A stretch of DNA of 45,076 nucleotides from assembly GCA_026397205.1 (NCBI GenBank), contig JAPLVH010000025.1, positions 5,440 through 50,515 of the forward strand, written 5' to 3'. This DNA is from Candidatus Berkelbacteria bacterium. GTDB taxonomy: Bacteria; Patescibacteriota; UBA1384; XYA2-FULL-43-10; CAINNR01. Shown in pieces: positions 18,681 through 27,737 of this stretch (the first letter of the stretch is position 1; each line of letters starts with the position of its first letter). The position numbers were made by a program, and so were the translations under genes. The notes beneath the pieces were generated by a model. It worked only from the letters and a program-made list of their open reading frames with translations. It was not told where the DNA came from and made no database searches.

Positions 18681-19307
18681 ATGGATCGAGAAAGAATTAC
18701 AATTTCAATTAAAAGTGCACTACTTAAAGAAATCGACAAAAAAATTGACGGCGCTAGAATGCGTAATCGGTCTCATGCAATTGAACTTTTGGTTTCTCAA
18801 TCACTCGGGTTATCGCAATTCGAAACAGCGGTAATTATGGCCGGCGGCAAAGGCGCCATCCGATTAATCCCAGTAATTGAAAGTGCGATTGAAAATTTGA
18901 AATCATTCGGTTTTTCCGAAATTTACATTGCCACCGGTTTTCTCGGCGACAAGATCAAACAGGCAATCGGCGATGGCAAAAAATATCAAATTAGAATAAA
19001 TTATATCGAGGGCGGAGAGGGGACAGCCGGAGCGCTTTTGCCACTCAAAGACAAGGTGAAAAAAACTTTTGCCGTAATAAACTCTGACGAAATAATCAAT
19101 TTGAATCTAAAAAACCTTTTTGACTTTCATCAAAACCATCTGTCGCAAGCGACAATTGCAACAAAGAATGTTGAACTAATGAGGGGTTATTACATTTTCG
19201 AACCGGAAATTTTTTCCTATATTCCGAAAGGGTTTTCAATGTTGGAGGAGGATGTTTTTCCGCAGTTAAGCGAAGAGGGAAAGCTGTTGTTGTATCCGCT
19301 ACGATAA
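18681..19307 (+). CDS. N-terminal ribbon-helix-helix domain fused to a degenerate sugar-nucleotidyltransferase-like domain
   Basis: 'RERITISIKSALLKEIDKKIDGARMRNRSHAIELLV' (RHH); 'AVIMAGGKGAIRLIPVIESAIENLKSFGFSEIYIATGFLGDKIKQAIGDG...EGTAGALLPLKD...FAVINSDEI'. Confidence 0.75.
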   Translation: MDRERITISIKSALLKEIDKKIDGARMRNRSHAIELLVSQSLGLSQFETAVIMAGGKGAIRLIPVIESAIENLKSFGFSEIYIATGFLGDKIKQAIGDGKKYQIRINYIEGGEGTAGALLPLKDKVKKTFAVINSDEIINLNLKNLFDFHQNHLSQATIATKNVELMRGYYIFEPEIFSYIPKGFSMLEEDVFPQLSEEGKLLLYPLR

Positions 19308-19348
19308 GCTTTCTGGACGATTAATAAAAATTAGATTATAATAGAATC

Positions 19349-20647
19349 ATGACTCGAAGAATCTGGTACACTTTTCTGGGAATTATCATAATCTTAACAC
19401 TGGCGGTTTTGATCGATCTACCACACGGACCGAATTTTTTTGGTCGGGAAATTAAAGCTCACCTCGGCTTGGATTTGCAGGGCGGAACCGAATTGATATA
19501 TCAAGCCGATCTGTCGAAATCAACCAACCCATCCGGGGATATGACAAATTTGATCGCTGTTTTTAGCCAACGGGTTGACCGGCTCGGTGTAAGTGAACCG
19601 ACAATTCAACAGCAGGGGAATGATCAAGTTTTAATTGAACTTCCGGGAATTAAAGACATAAATCAGGCAATCTCGACTATCGGCCAAACCTATGAACTGG
19701 TTTTTATGACCCAGGCCGCCGACGCGACAAAGGGAACGGCCCTAAAAAATTATTACGACGACTCTTATACTTACCCCGGTTTCTGGGCGCCAACTGAACT
19801 TACCGGCAAGGATTTGGTCTCCGCCGATGTCACTTATGATAACTCCTCGTCCAGCGCTGTCGCTAGCAAGCCGGTGGTCTCAATTACTTTTAACGATGCT
19901 GGCAAAGCGAAATTTGCTTCTCTGACAAAAGATAATTTGAATAAGCAAATTGCCATCGTTTTGGACAATCGAATCGTTTCGGCACCAACGGTTCAAGCGG
20001 AAATTTCCGATGGCAAGGCGATCATCACCGGCTCGTCAACAATTAAAGACGCTCAAAAATTATCCGACCGACTTAACGAAGGTGTTCTGCCAATCCCGGC
20101 CTCAATCATTGGCCAACAAAATGTCGGCGCAACTTTGGGTGCCGATTCAGTCAAGGCCTCATTAGTTGCCGGTGTCATCGGACTCTTTTTAGTCGCTCTC
20201 TTTATGATCATCCACTACAAAGTTCCTGGTGCCATCGCCGTTGTTGCCCTTTTAATTTACAGCTCTGTGACACTGGCGTTGTTTAAAACCATTCCGGTGA
20301 CAATGACTTTAGCCGGAATCGCCGGATTTATTTTGTCTGTCGGCATGGCGGTTGACGCTAATATTCTAATTTTTGAACGGACCAGGGAGGAGCTTCGCGC
20401 CGGGAAAGAAATTGTTTCAGCAATAGAAGAGGGCTTCCGCCGCGCTTGGCTATCAATCCGCGACTCGAACTTTTCAACAATTATCACCTGTATCATCCTA
20501 TTTTATTTCGGCAGCGGATTGATCAAAGGATTTGCTCTGACGCTGGCAATCGGCGTTTTAGTTTCGCTTTTCACCGCCATCACCGTCACCAGAACATTTT
20601 TAATTTTAATTTCCAAAACCCGAGTTCGGAGATTTTTAAATGTTTAA
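19349..20647 (+). CDS. secD: Protein translocase subunit SecD
   Basis: 'AHLGLDLQGGTELIY', 'SAPTVQAEISDGKAIITGS', 'AGIAGFILSVGMAVDANILIFERTREELR'. Confidence 0.95.
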   Translation: MTRRIWYTFLGIIIILTLAVLIDLPHGPNFFGREIKAHLGLDLQGGTELIYQADLSKSTNPSGDMTNLIAVFSQRVDRLGVSEPTIQQQGNDQVLIELPGIKDINQAISTIGQTYELVFMTQAADATKGTALKNYYDDSYTYPGFWAPTELTGKDLVSADVTYDNSSSSAVASKPVVSITFNDAGKAKFASLTKDNLNKQIAIVLDNRIVSAPTVQAEISDGKAIITGSSTIKDAQKLSDRLNEGVLPIPASIIGQQNVGATLGADSVKASLVAGVIGLFLVALFMIIHYKVPGAIAVVALLIYSSVTLALFKTIPVTMTLAGIAGFILSVGMAVDANILIFERTREELRAGKEIVSAIEEGFRRAWLSIRDSNFSTIITCIILFYFGSGLIKGFALTLAIGVLVSLFTAITVTRTFLILISKTRVRRFLNV

Positions 20648-21539
20648 CATTGTCGCCAAAAGAAAATACTTTTATTTAATTTCTTCGCTGGCAATCATTG
20701 CCTCGATCTTTGCGGTTATTTTTTGGAAACTAAACTTCGGTGTTGATTTTCGTGGCGGCTCGGTTGTTGAAATTTCAGCACCGGGACTTGCAAATCAACA
20801 AGACAAAATTCTTCAAGCCGGCGGTGATTCAGAGATTTCAATTGACTCTTTGACGACTTCCGGCTCAGACAAAATTATAATTCGAACCGGAAGTTTGTCA
20901 ACTGCCAAACACGACAAATTTTTGGCCAACATCAAAAAAGACGCCGGAGCAAACGCAGCCGAGGACTCTTATCAAAATGTCGGTCCGGTTGTCAGCCACG
21001 ATTTAACAGTCAAAGCAATTTGGGCGGTGATTATCGCTTCAATTGCGATAATTTTCTATGTCGCTTACGCTTTTCGCAAAGTTCCAAAGCCGGCAAGTTC
21101 CTGGCGATTCGGCGTCACCGCTGTTGTCGCTTTGATTCACGATTTAATTATCACCACCGGATTTGTTGCCGTCGTCGGACACTTTTACTCTTTTATGCAA
21201 GTTGATTCGCTTTTCATCACTGCACTTTTGACGATTATGGGTTTTTCCGTCCACGACACAATTGTCGTTTTTGATCGCCTGCGGGAAAATTTAATTCGCC
21301 ACCCGAAAAATGATCTGGCATCTTTGGCCAACGACTCAATTTTGCAAACAATTTCCCGTTCGATCAATACTTCGATTACAACAATTTTAGTTTTGACCGC
21401 GCTTTTCGTTTTGGGCGGATCTTCAATTTCACATTTTGTTTTGACGCTTATTGCCGGCATCACCTTCGGAACCTATTCGTCAATTTTTATTGCGACGATG
21501 TTGTTGATAAGTTGGGATAGAAATCAAATTAAGAATTAA
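20640..21539 (+). CDS. secF: Protein translocase subunit SecF
   Basis: 'FGVDFRGGSVVEI', 'ALLTIMGFSVHDTIVVFDRLRENL', overlaps secD. Confidence 0.95.
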   Translation: MFNIVAKRKYFYLISSLAIIASIFAVIFWKLNFGVDFRGGSVVEISAPGLANQQDKILQAGGDSEISIDSLTTSGSDKIIIRTGSLSTAKHDKFLANIKKDAGANAAEDSYQNVGPVVSHDLTVKAIWAVIIASIAIIFYVAYAFRKVPKPASSWRFGVTAVVALIHDLIITTGFVAVVGHFYSFMQVDSLFITALLTIMGFSVHDTIVVFDRLRENLIRHPKNDLASLANDSILQTISRSINTSITTILVLTALFVLGGSSISHFVLTLIAGITFGTYSSIFIATMLLISWDRNQIKN

Positions 21540-21635
21540 GATCTCAGACTTCAGAATTTAATTTAGAATTTAGAATTGTTAAAATAAAATTCCCTTCCAT
21601 AATTCTGAATTCTTAATTCTACATTCTCAATTCAA
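21530..21635 (+). repeat. Family A copy 4
   Basis: Starts over the secF stop codon: 'aaattaagaattaagatctcagacttcagaattt...cttccataattctgaattcttaattctacattctcaattc'. Confidence 0.85.
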
Positions 21636-21813
21636 AAATAGGGGACTGCCTCCGGAGAAATCCGGATTTTTATTTTAGTGTAAATTTCTTCCGATCGTGA
21701 ACAGATTTCACAAAATATATTTTCTAAAATAAAAATACAAATAAAAAAACAAAATAAATTTGCCATCAATCAGCAAAAATGAGCTCAATTTAGGGACTTT
21801 TTTCCAAAACCTA

Positions 21814-22148
21814 TTGACAAATTTCAACTTGTTTGCTATAATGTTTATACAAGCTACAAAGCACCGTAGCTGGACCGGAAATTTCCCCGGTCCGCCGCAC
21901 ACCCCGGAACGGGAGTCTGTATGACTTTCGTTGGTGTGGATAAAGACAAAGCATTCGAACGTCTTCGGCGGATGTATCGATTGCCACGGCACTGATTACA
22001 CTGGAGGAAAGTGTAGTGCTGTGAACCAAAACCAAAACGAGTGAGCGTCCACTTTAGGTCGCAATAATCTCAGTAGACGATTCCTCCTTTCGTCTGCAAA
22101 CCGGACAACAATGCCCGCCCTCGACATACTGAGTGGCGGGTTTTCGTT
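21814..22148 (+). ncRNA. Putative structured non-coding RNA T3, ~300 nt
   Basis: TTGACA (21814-21819)-N17-TATAAT (21837-21842); several perfect hairpins; terminator cccgcc...ggcggg-tttt (22114-22144). Confidence 0.6.
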
Positions 22149-22309
22149 TTGTCAAAAAATTTTTTATATCCCAACATTTGGTGGCGAAATTAGGAATTTG
22201 CCGACAATCTACACAAAATATTGTGGTTAGATGAATAATTTATCAGCCGAAATAAAAAACCTCAAACTGGGGCATTTTGGAGGTATTTAGCTACAAAATA
22301 GGCGACAAA

Positions 22310-22432
22310 TCACAAATTACAAGAAACAAATTCCAAACAATATCTAAATTAGAAACTCAAAATTCCAAATGTTTGAACTTTTGAGATATTTGATTTGTTT
22401 GCGATTTGGAAATTGTGATTTGTAATTTTGTC
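22310..22432. repeat. Family D copy 2
   Basis: 'acaaatcacaaattacaagaaacaaattccaaac...tttgatttgtttgcgatttggaaattgtgatttgt'. Confidence 0.7.
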
Positions 22433-22683
22433 GGATAATGTAGGTTATGCGACATTTTATCGCACTTAAACACATACTATTATATGTGCAGAAATTCACG
22501 CTCGATAATCTTTTCTTGAACTCTCAAAAAATCGCCCAAATTATTCTCTTCTAAATTGCCGGCATATTTTTCTCTATACTTTTTCTTTCCGGAAATTTTT
22601 CCGGTCCAAAAATAAACAAAAATATAAACTGCAAAATTTCCCACTCCCCTACCAAATAAAAAAACGCCAGAATTGACGCCAAA

Positions 22684-22798
22684 TAAGAATTGAGAATGTA
22701 GAATTAAGAATTAAGAGTTATGGAAGGGAAATTTTATTTAAAAATAATTCTCAATTCTAAATTCAATTTTTAATTCTAAGATCTTAATTCTTAATTGA
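22684..22798 (-). repeat. Family A copy 5 (inverted)
   Basis: Reverse complement aligns to family A arms and the 'cccttccataa' core. Confidence 0.85.
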
Positions 22799-25718
22799 TA
22801 TTTACCGCCACTCCTTCATCCAAAACTTTCGAATTATCGGCGGTCGCATTGTCACTGTTATTTTTTTCCGCAATTTGTCCCCCGTCGTCATCCTTTTTTT
22901 CTAATTCCTTTGGCAACTCCTTGGTTTTGTAGACCCGCTTCATCAACTCGATCATTTTCTTGCCGGCATCATCAACAATAATTCCCTGTTCCTCAAATTT
23001 CTCCGGCAGGGCTTCCTGCCCGACATACCATTTCACACCGCCGCGCGCCGTCTGCTCTTTGTAAATTTTATCGCCGATAATATTTTGCCATTTTAAAATT
23101 CGGTTTTTGTCATCAGCTTTTTCAGCGATCGTCTCCAAAATTACATTTTCATTATTTTGATTTTCGGCATCCGGCGTCTTTTCCGGCGCTTTGACTTCGG
23201 CCGATGGCGATGTTGCCGGCGAACCATAATGAACCGGTCGCTCCTTGTCGTCGCGGCTAACAAAGTGCGAGGCATCTGATTCGGCTTTCAGTTCATTTTC
23301 CAGCTCCAGCGATTTTTCCATTATCATGCTCTCAACTGCCGCCCGATCGGAGGCATATTTTTTTCGCGATGATTCGATAATTCGCTCCAGATTTCCGGAA
23401 ATTTTGCTAACCGGTGGCAGTGTTCGAGCCGAAAATGCCGGCTTGGTGACGCCATCAATTAACAGTTTTATGTAGGCCTGAAATTTGTCCAGATTGACCA
23501 AATCATTGGCGTCAAAAACCGGCTCATACTCCTTGACCAAAAAGGTGGCATCAGTTCCTCCGACTCGGAAGGAAACGACAGTGCCGACATTGCCAAAAAC
23601 CGCGTCGCGAACAACCTCTGGCATCTGAGCGACATACTGATTGGCAACTGTTAAATTTAAGTTGTATTTCCTCGCCTCGGACAAAATGACGGCGAAGGAT
23701 TCGGTGGCAAAGTTCTGAAATTCATCAACATAAAGGTAGCAGTCCGGCCGATTGTCGCTGGTAACATCGGCTCGGCTCATTGCCGACAGCTGGACTTTGG
23801 TAATCATCATCGCACCCAAGAGAGCCGAGTTGTCCTCACCGATTTTTCCGTGCGAAAGATTAATAACCAGAATTTTTCGGCTATCCATAATCTCACGAAT
23901 GTTGATTCGCGAATGTGGTTGACCGACAATGTTTCTAATTGTTGAGGTCGAGAGGAATTGGCCAACTTTATTCAAAATCGGCGAAACTGCTTCGGTTCGA
24001 AACTTGGCATCGTATTGAGCAAATTCGGTCACCCAGAAGTCGCGAATCACCGGATCAACAACGAATGAAACGACCTTCTCCCGAAATCTTTTCTCTGTCA
24101 ACATCCGCGGAATGTCGAGCATTGTTGATTCGGGATAATCCATCAGGGCCAAAACAGTATTTCGTAAAATATGCTCCAATCGCGGACCCCAAGAATCGCC
24201 GAAGATTTTTTTGAAAATGCCGACAAAGCCGGAAGCGACCATGCCCTTGAAATCATCCTCAACTTTGTCGAGTAAATTAAAAGCGATCGGAAACGAGCGA
24301 TCGGCCGGATCAAAAACCACAACATCTTCGACCCTCTCGTCCGGAATGCAAGCCAAAACCTTGTCCGCCAATTCGCCGTGCGGATCAACGACAATAACGC
24401 CACGGCCCTCGACGACATCATCGTAAACCATATTTTCAATTAGTGTTGATTTTCCGACACCGGATTTTCCAATGATGTAGCAGTGGCGGCGGCGATCGTC
24501 AAGTTTGATGCCAAATTTTCGATAAACATTGCGAAAATTTGTTTCGCCCAAAACGGTTAAATCTTTCTGCTCATTATTTTCAAGTAGCGGCAAATCAGCC
24601 GGCGGTTCGCCTTTTTTACTGCCGGCCCAAACAATATGCGGAGTCGAAACGGTCAGATGCGGCAAGTGATAAATCGCCGCCAGTTCGGCGATATTTAAGA
24701 TGTATCCTTCGCTTTGAAAATCTCTTTTCTGATAATTTTCGAGAAAGCCGGGATCGTTGACAACAATTTCACTCCGCTTAAAGCCGTTGGCGTTTGTCGA
24801 ATTAAATTGCTTGAAGGTTGCGGCAATTCCATCAACTTTCGATTGTGCCGATGCCGAATCGTCGGAGATTGCCATAATTCGAATCTTGGTTTCAAAGCCA
24901 AGTTTCATGATTTTGAATTCGATTGCCTTTAGCGCGTCTTCAACCGGTCCGGAAAGTTTAATTTCTTTGGCTTCAGCCAACTCGGAAAGTTCAACTTCGC
25001 GACCGGCGTTAACTAAAACCTTCATAAAGTTACCGGCAAACTCCAGCATTTTTGTCCAAATAATTTTCGGTAGCGTTTCCCAGCCAAGTTTAATTTTGTC
25101 GTGGCCTTTGCGGATCTTTTCGATGTGCTTTATCCCCTTCTCCTGCCAATCGTCAGCGACCGGCCGAATCAAAACTTGAAGCCAAACCTCCTCGCCCGGA
25201 TTTATTTTCGACATCACCGAGGTGATCGCTGACAAAGGATCAACTTCAAAATCGGAGAAAATTTTTAACGGATAAACATCTAATTTTGTTGTCGTTAGTT
25301 CACAGCCGGCGGAAAATTTATTTATTAGATCAGTTTTTTTCGCATAATCGGGCGTCCGATTTATTTCAACTGTCGGATATTGAGCGTAAATCTGACCTTC
25401 GACAAAATCAATTAGCGTTTTTGGCACCTGGACATAAAATTGGACAAATTTGTCAACGGAAACTATTTCAAAGCTTAAGTGATGCTGAAACGGCAAGGCG
25501 TCGGAGTAAATTCCGTGAAGTGAGGCGAACATCTGCTCGGCCGCCAGCGGCGCTTTTTCGTTGTTGCGCGGGACTTCAATAATCAGGGTTTCGTAATCCT
25601 GAATTGACTCCCAACCGATCTCCTTCTCCTGGCTTCTGATTCGCCACCACAAAATTACCAAATAAATTGGTGCAGCGATAATGACGGCATAAATTATGTA
25701 GAGAAAAACAACCATCAA
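22791..25718 (-). CDS. VirB4/TraG/HerA-like ATPase (type IV secretion DNA-transfer family), copy 1
   Basis: N-terminal TM; Walker A 'IGKSGVGKSTLIENMV', Walker B 'GVIVVDPHGEL', 'DCYLYVDEFQNFATESFAVILSEARKYNLNLTVANQYVAQM'. Confidence 0.85.
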   Translation of the reverse strand: MMVVFLYIIYAVIIAAPIYLVILWWRIRSQEKEIGWESIQDYETLIIEVPRNNEKAPLAAEQMFASLHGIYSDALPFQHHLSFEIVSVDKFVQFYVQVPKTLIDFVEGQIYAQYPTVEINRTPDYAKKTDLINKFSAGCELTTTKLDVYPLKIFSDFEVDPLSAITSVMSKINPGEEVWLQVLIRPVADDWQEKGIKHIEKIRKGHDKIKLGWETLPKIIWTKMLEFAGNFMKVLVNAGREVELSELAEAKEIKLSGPVEDALKAIEFKIMKLGFETKIRIMAISDDSASAQSKVDGIAATFKQFNSTNANGFKRSEIVVNDPGFLENYQKRDFQSEGYILNIAELAAIYHLPHLTVSTPHIVWAGSKKGEPPADLPLLENNEQKDLTVLGETNFRNVYRKFGIKLDDRRRHCYIIGKSGVGKSTLIENMVYDDVVEGRGVIVVDPHGELADKVLACIPDERVEDVVVFDPADRSFPIAFNLLDKVEDDFKGMVASGFVGIFKKIFGDSWGPRLEHILRNTVLALMDYPESTMLDIPRMLTEKRFREKVVSFVVDPVIRDFWVTEFAQYDAKFRTEAVSPILNKVGQFLSTSTIRNIVGQPHSRINIREIMDSRKILVINLSHGKIGEDNSALLGAMMITKVQLSAMSRADVTSDNRPDCYLYVDEFQNFATESFAVILSEARKYNLNLTVANQYVAQMPEVVRDAVFGNVGTVVSFRVGGTDATFLVKEYEPVFDANDLVNLDKFQAYIKLLIDGVTKPAFSARTLPPVSKISGNLERIIESSRKKYASDRAAVESMIMEKSLELENELKAESDASHFVSRDDKERPVHYGSPATSPSAEVKAPEKTPDAENQNNENVILETIAEKADDKNRILKWQNIIGDKIYKEQTARGGVKWYVGQEALPEKFEEQGIIVDDAGKKMIELMKRVYKTKELPKELEKKDDDGGQIAEKNNSDNATADNSKVLDEGVAVNIN

Positions 25719-25756
25719 AAAATTCCTCTCCTAGTTCATTATAACAAATTAGAATC

Positions 25757-25845
25757 AAGTTGTAAGCTGGTAAGTTTTAAGCAAGAATATTTTGATTTTG
25801 CGGATTTGCTTATAGCTTACAGCTTATTGGCTTACAACTTTTCAT
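25757..25845. repeat. Inverted-arm element family F ('gtaagct'-based) copy 1
   Basis: 'agttgtaagctggtaagttttaagcaag...gcttatagcttacagcttattggcttacaactt'; related sequence at 26960-26993. Confidence 0.6.
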
Positions 25846-26872
25846 AAATATATCCTGAAGCAACTTTCTTAAACTCCTTTTTCGTCTGAAGGTTGATCAT
25901 AATTGTGTTCTTTTTGACTTTTCTGGCTTTGGAAACTGTGGCGATAATTTCGCCAAGTGAGAGCGGAGTTTTTGAGTTCTGTAAAAGATTTTTAATCACA
26001 TCGTAAATTGTGCCGTCGGAGTAGCCCCATTCGCGAAGGGCGTAAAGTCCGCGACCGATGAGGACGAAGCGTTTGTCGGAGATCAGCTCGTTGTGAACAG
26101 TCGGCCGGACGATTTTTTTGTTGTCAAATTTCATTTCAGAAATTTTCTCCGTAATCGCCATAAAGTGCATCGGTTTACCGTCATTTTTAAGGACATAGTA
26201 AATTTTATCCCGAACATTTTTTGGATTTACCGACGGCCAAATAGAGAGCCCTATAAAATTATTCTTTGCCAGCGCCAATTTTTTGCTAATTGCTATAACC
26301 GCGGCAACAAAATTTTTATCCAATTTCTCCAAACCCGGGGTCTGGGAAATTATTTCATTGAAAGATTGCAGCACACCGGTCGACTTAAAATGGGAGACGA
26401 TTTTATTTATGGTTGCAACAATTTTTTCTTTTTTGATATTTGTCAATCGCCAAGCGTTTTTTAGCTCTTTAGTTTCGTCAATGTTTTCAAACTGTTTTGA
26501 AATTGTCAAAATCAGGCGTAAATAATTCGACTTTTCCTCATTACCTAAAATCTCGATAAATTTCCCCGGTAAATTTTCATTGATGATCACTCCCCCATTT
26601 GCTGAAAATTTATCGTTTATTTCAGTCAAAATTTTTTCGCCGAAATCAGAAAAATCTTTGTCAATTTTCCGCTTGGCATTATTCTCAATTTGGCGAATTC
26701 GCTCGCGCGAGAGTCCGAAATTTTTTCCAACCGCCGCCAAGGTCTCAACTTTTCCCTTAAGCCCAAAGCGACCGATAATAGTTCGCTTTTCTTTTTCGTT
26801 TAAATCACGAATAATTCGGTCAGCAACCGCTATCAAATTTTCCTCTCCTGGTTTTTTTGCTTTTTCAGCCAT
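25832..26872 (-). CDS. Sigma70 region-4-like HTH protein with C-terminal HARE-HTH-like domain(s)
   Basis: 'LNEKEKRTIIGRFGLKGKVETLAAVGKNFGLSRERIRQIENNAKRKI'; C-terminal 'GKPMHFMAITEKISEM...VHNELISDKRFVLIGRGLYALREWGY'. Confidence 0.7.
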   Translation of the reverse strand: MAEKAKKPGEENLIAVADRIIRDLNEKEKRTIIGRFGLKGKVETLAAVGKNFGLSRERIRQIENNAKRKIDKDFSDFGEKILTEINDKFSANGGVIINENLPGKFIEILGNEEKSNYLRLILTISKQFENIDETKELKNAWRLTNIKKEKIVATINKIVSHFKSTGVLQSFNEIISQTPGLEKLDKNFVAAVIAISKKLALAKNNFIGLSIWPSVNPKNVRDKIYYVLKNDGKPMHFMAITEKISEMKFDNKKIVRPTVHNELISDKRFVLIGRGLYALREWGYSDGTIYDVIKNLLQNSKTPLSLGEIIATVSKARKVKKNTIMINLQTKKEFKKVASGYIYEKL

Positions 26873-26987
26873 GGTTTTTGGTTAATTAATTTTTGATTTC
26901 ATTTTCTCTGTTTGATTCCGTTTGTTTCGGATTTCTGATTTCTGGGTTTGATTTTTAAATTTTGCTTACAGCTTACTAGCTTACGGC

Positions 26988-27506
26988 TTATTCTATAATC
27001 ACATTCTCCACCGCCGCCCAATCACTTTTGCCGGTTTCCGGAATCAATCCGACAATTTTGTCGCCAACTTTGGCTTTGAAATAAGTCACTGACGCCGACA
27101 AAACATTGTAGAGCTGGCCGTCAACATCAATCCGGAAGTCGCCAGATGATTCCTCCAAAATTCCGGTAACTTTTTTTCTTTCAACCGGTGCAATCTGTTT
27201 ATAAATGAAACTGCCGTCAGGTAAAATTGTTAATTTCAGAATGTCGCCGCAAACCAACTTTGATTTTGAAGCGTAATTTGCCGGCACCAAATATTTTTTG
27301 CCCTCTGGGGCGATAAAACTTTCGCCGTCAAAAACGCCTTCGATGATATTACTATTTAATGTCGAATCGTCGGCAATTTCCCGCGCCAACTCCCCTATTT
27401 CTTCGGAAAAAATTAACGATCTCGCCTTTCGAATCTGACTTTCGGCACCATCTAAAAGTTGTTTAATTTGAATTAAATTTTCTTCTTCAATTTTGTCTTT
27501 TTTCAT
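26988..27506 (-). CDS. Conserved-looking hypothetical protein, 172 aa
   Basis: Long open frame with balanced composition; no recognised family. Confidence 0.6.
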   Translation of the reverse strand: MKKDKIEEENLIQIKQLLDGAESQIRKARSLIFSEEIGELAREIADDSTLNSNIIEGVFDGESFIAPEGKKYLVPANYASKSKLVCGDILKLTILPDGSFIYKQIAPVERKKVTGILEESSGDFRIDVDGQLYNVLSASVTYFKAKVGDKIVGLIPETGKSDWAAVENVIIE

Positions 27507-27737
27507 TTTTTGTTTTAATTGTTTTTGTCATTGCGAGGAGTTCGCAATCAAGCGAACGACGTGGCAATCTTTTTTTGTCAGTGTTGATCAGTGGGCTGTT
27601 GTCAGTGTTAGTTAAATGATACAACAAAACATTTCCAATGTCAACAACAACAAGCAACTTTTTGCAATTTTTAAATAGTATGAAAAAGTATGATGATATC
27701 CCAACAAAAAAAGTTGAGCAACAATGCCCAACTTGTG

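Noticed and set aside
21921-21995. 24-aa ORF (MTFVGVDKDKAFERLRRMYRLPRH) within T3
   Set aside because: Has a plausible SD (gggag) but is very short and embedded in structured RNA; not enough to call a CDS.
9800-22148. Assigning T1/T2/T3 to RNase P, tmRNA, SRP or 6S RNA
   Set aside because: No recognisable conserved blocks (e.g. P4 GAGGAAAGUCC/ACAGAA, tmRNA tRNA-like end, SRP tetraloop region) could be aligned by eye; a covariance search is needed.
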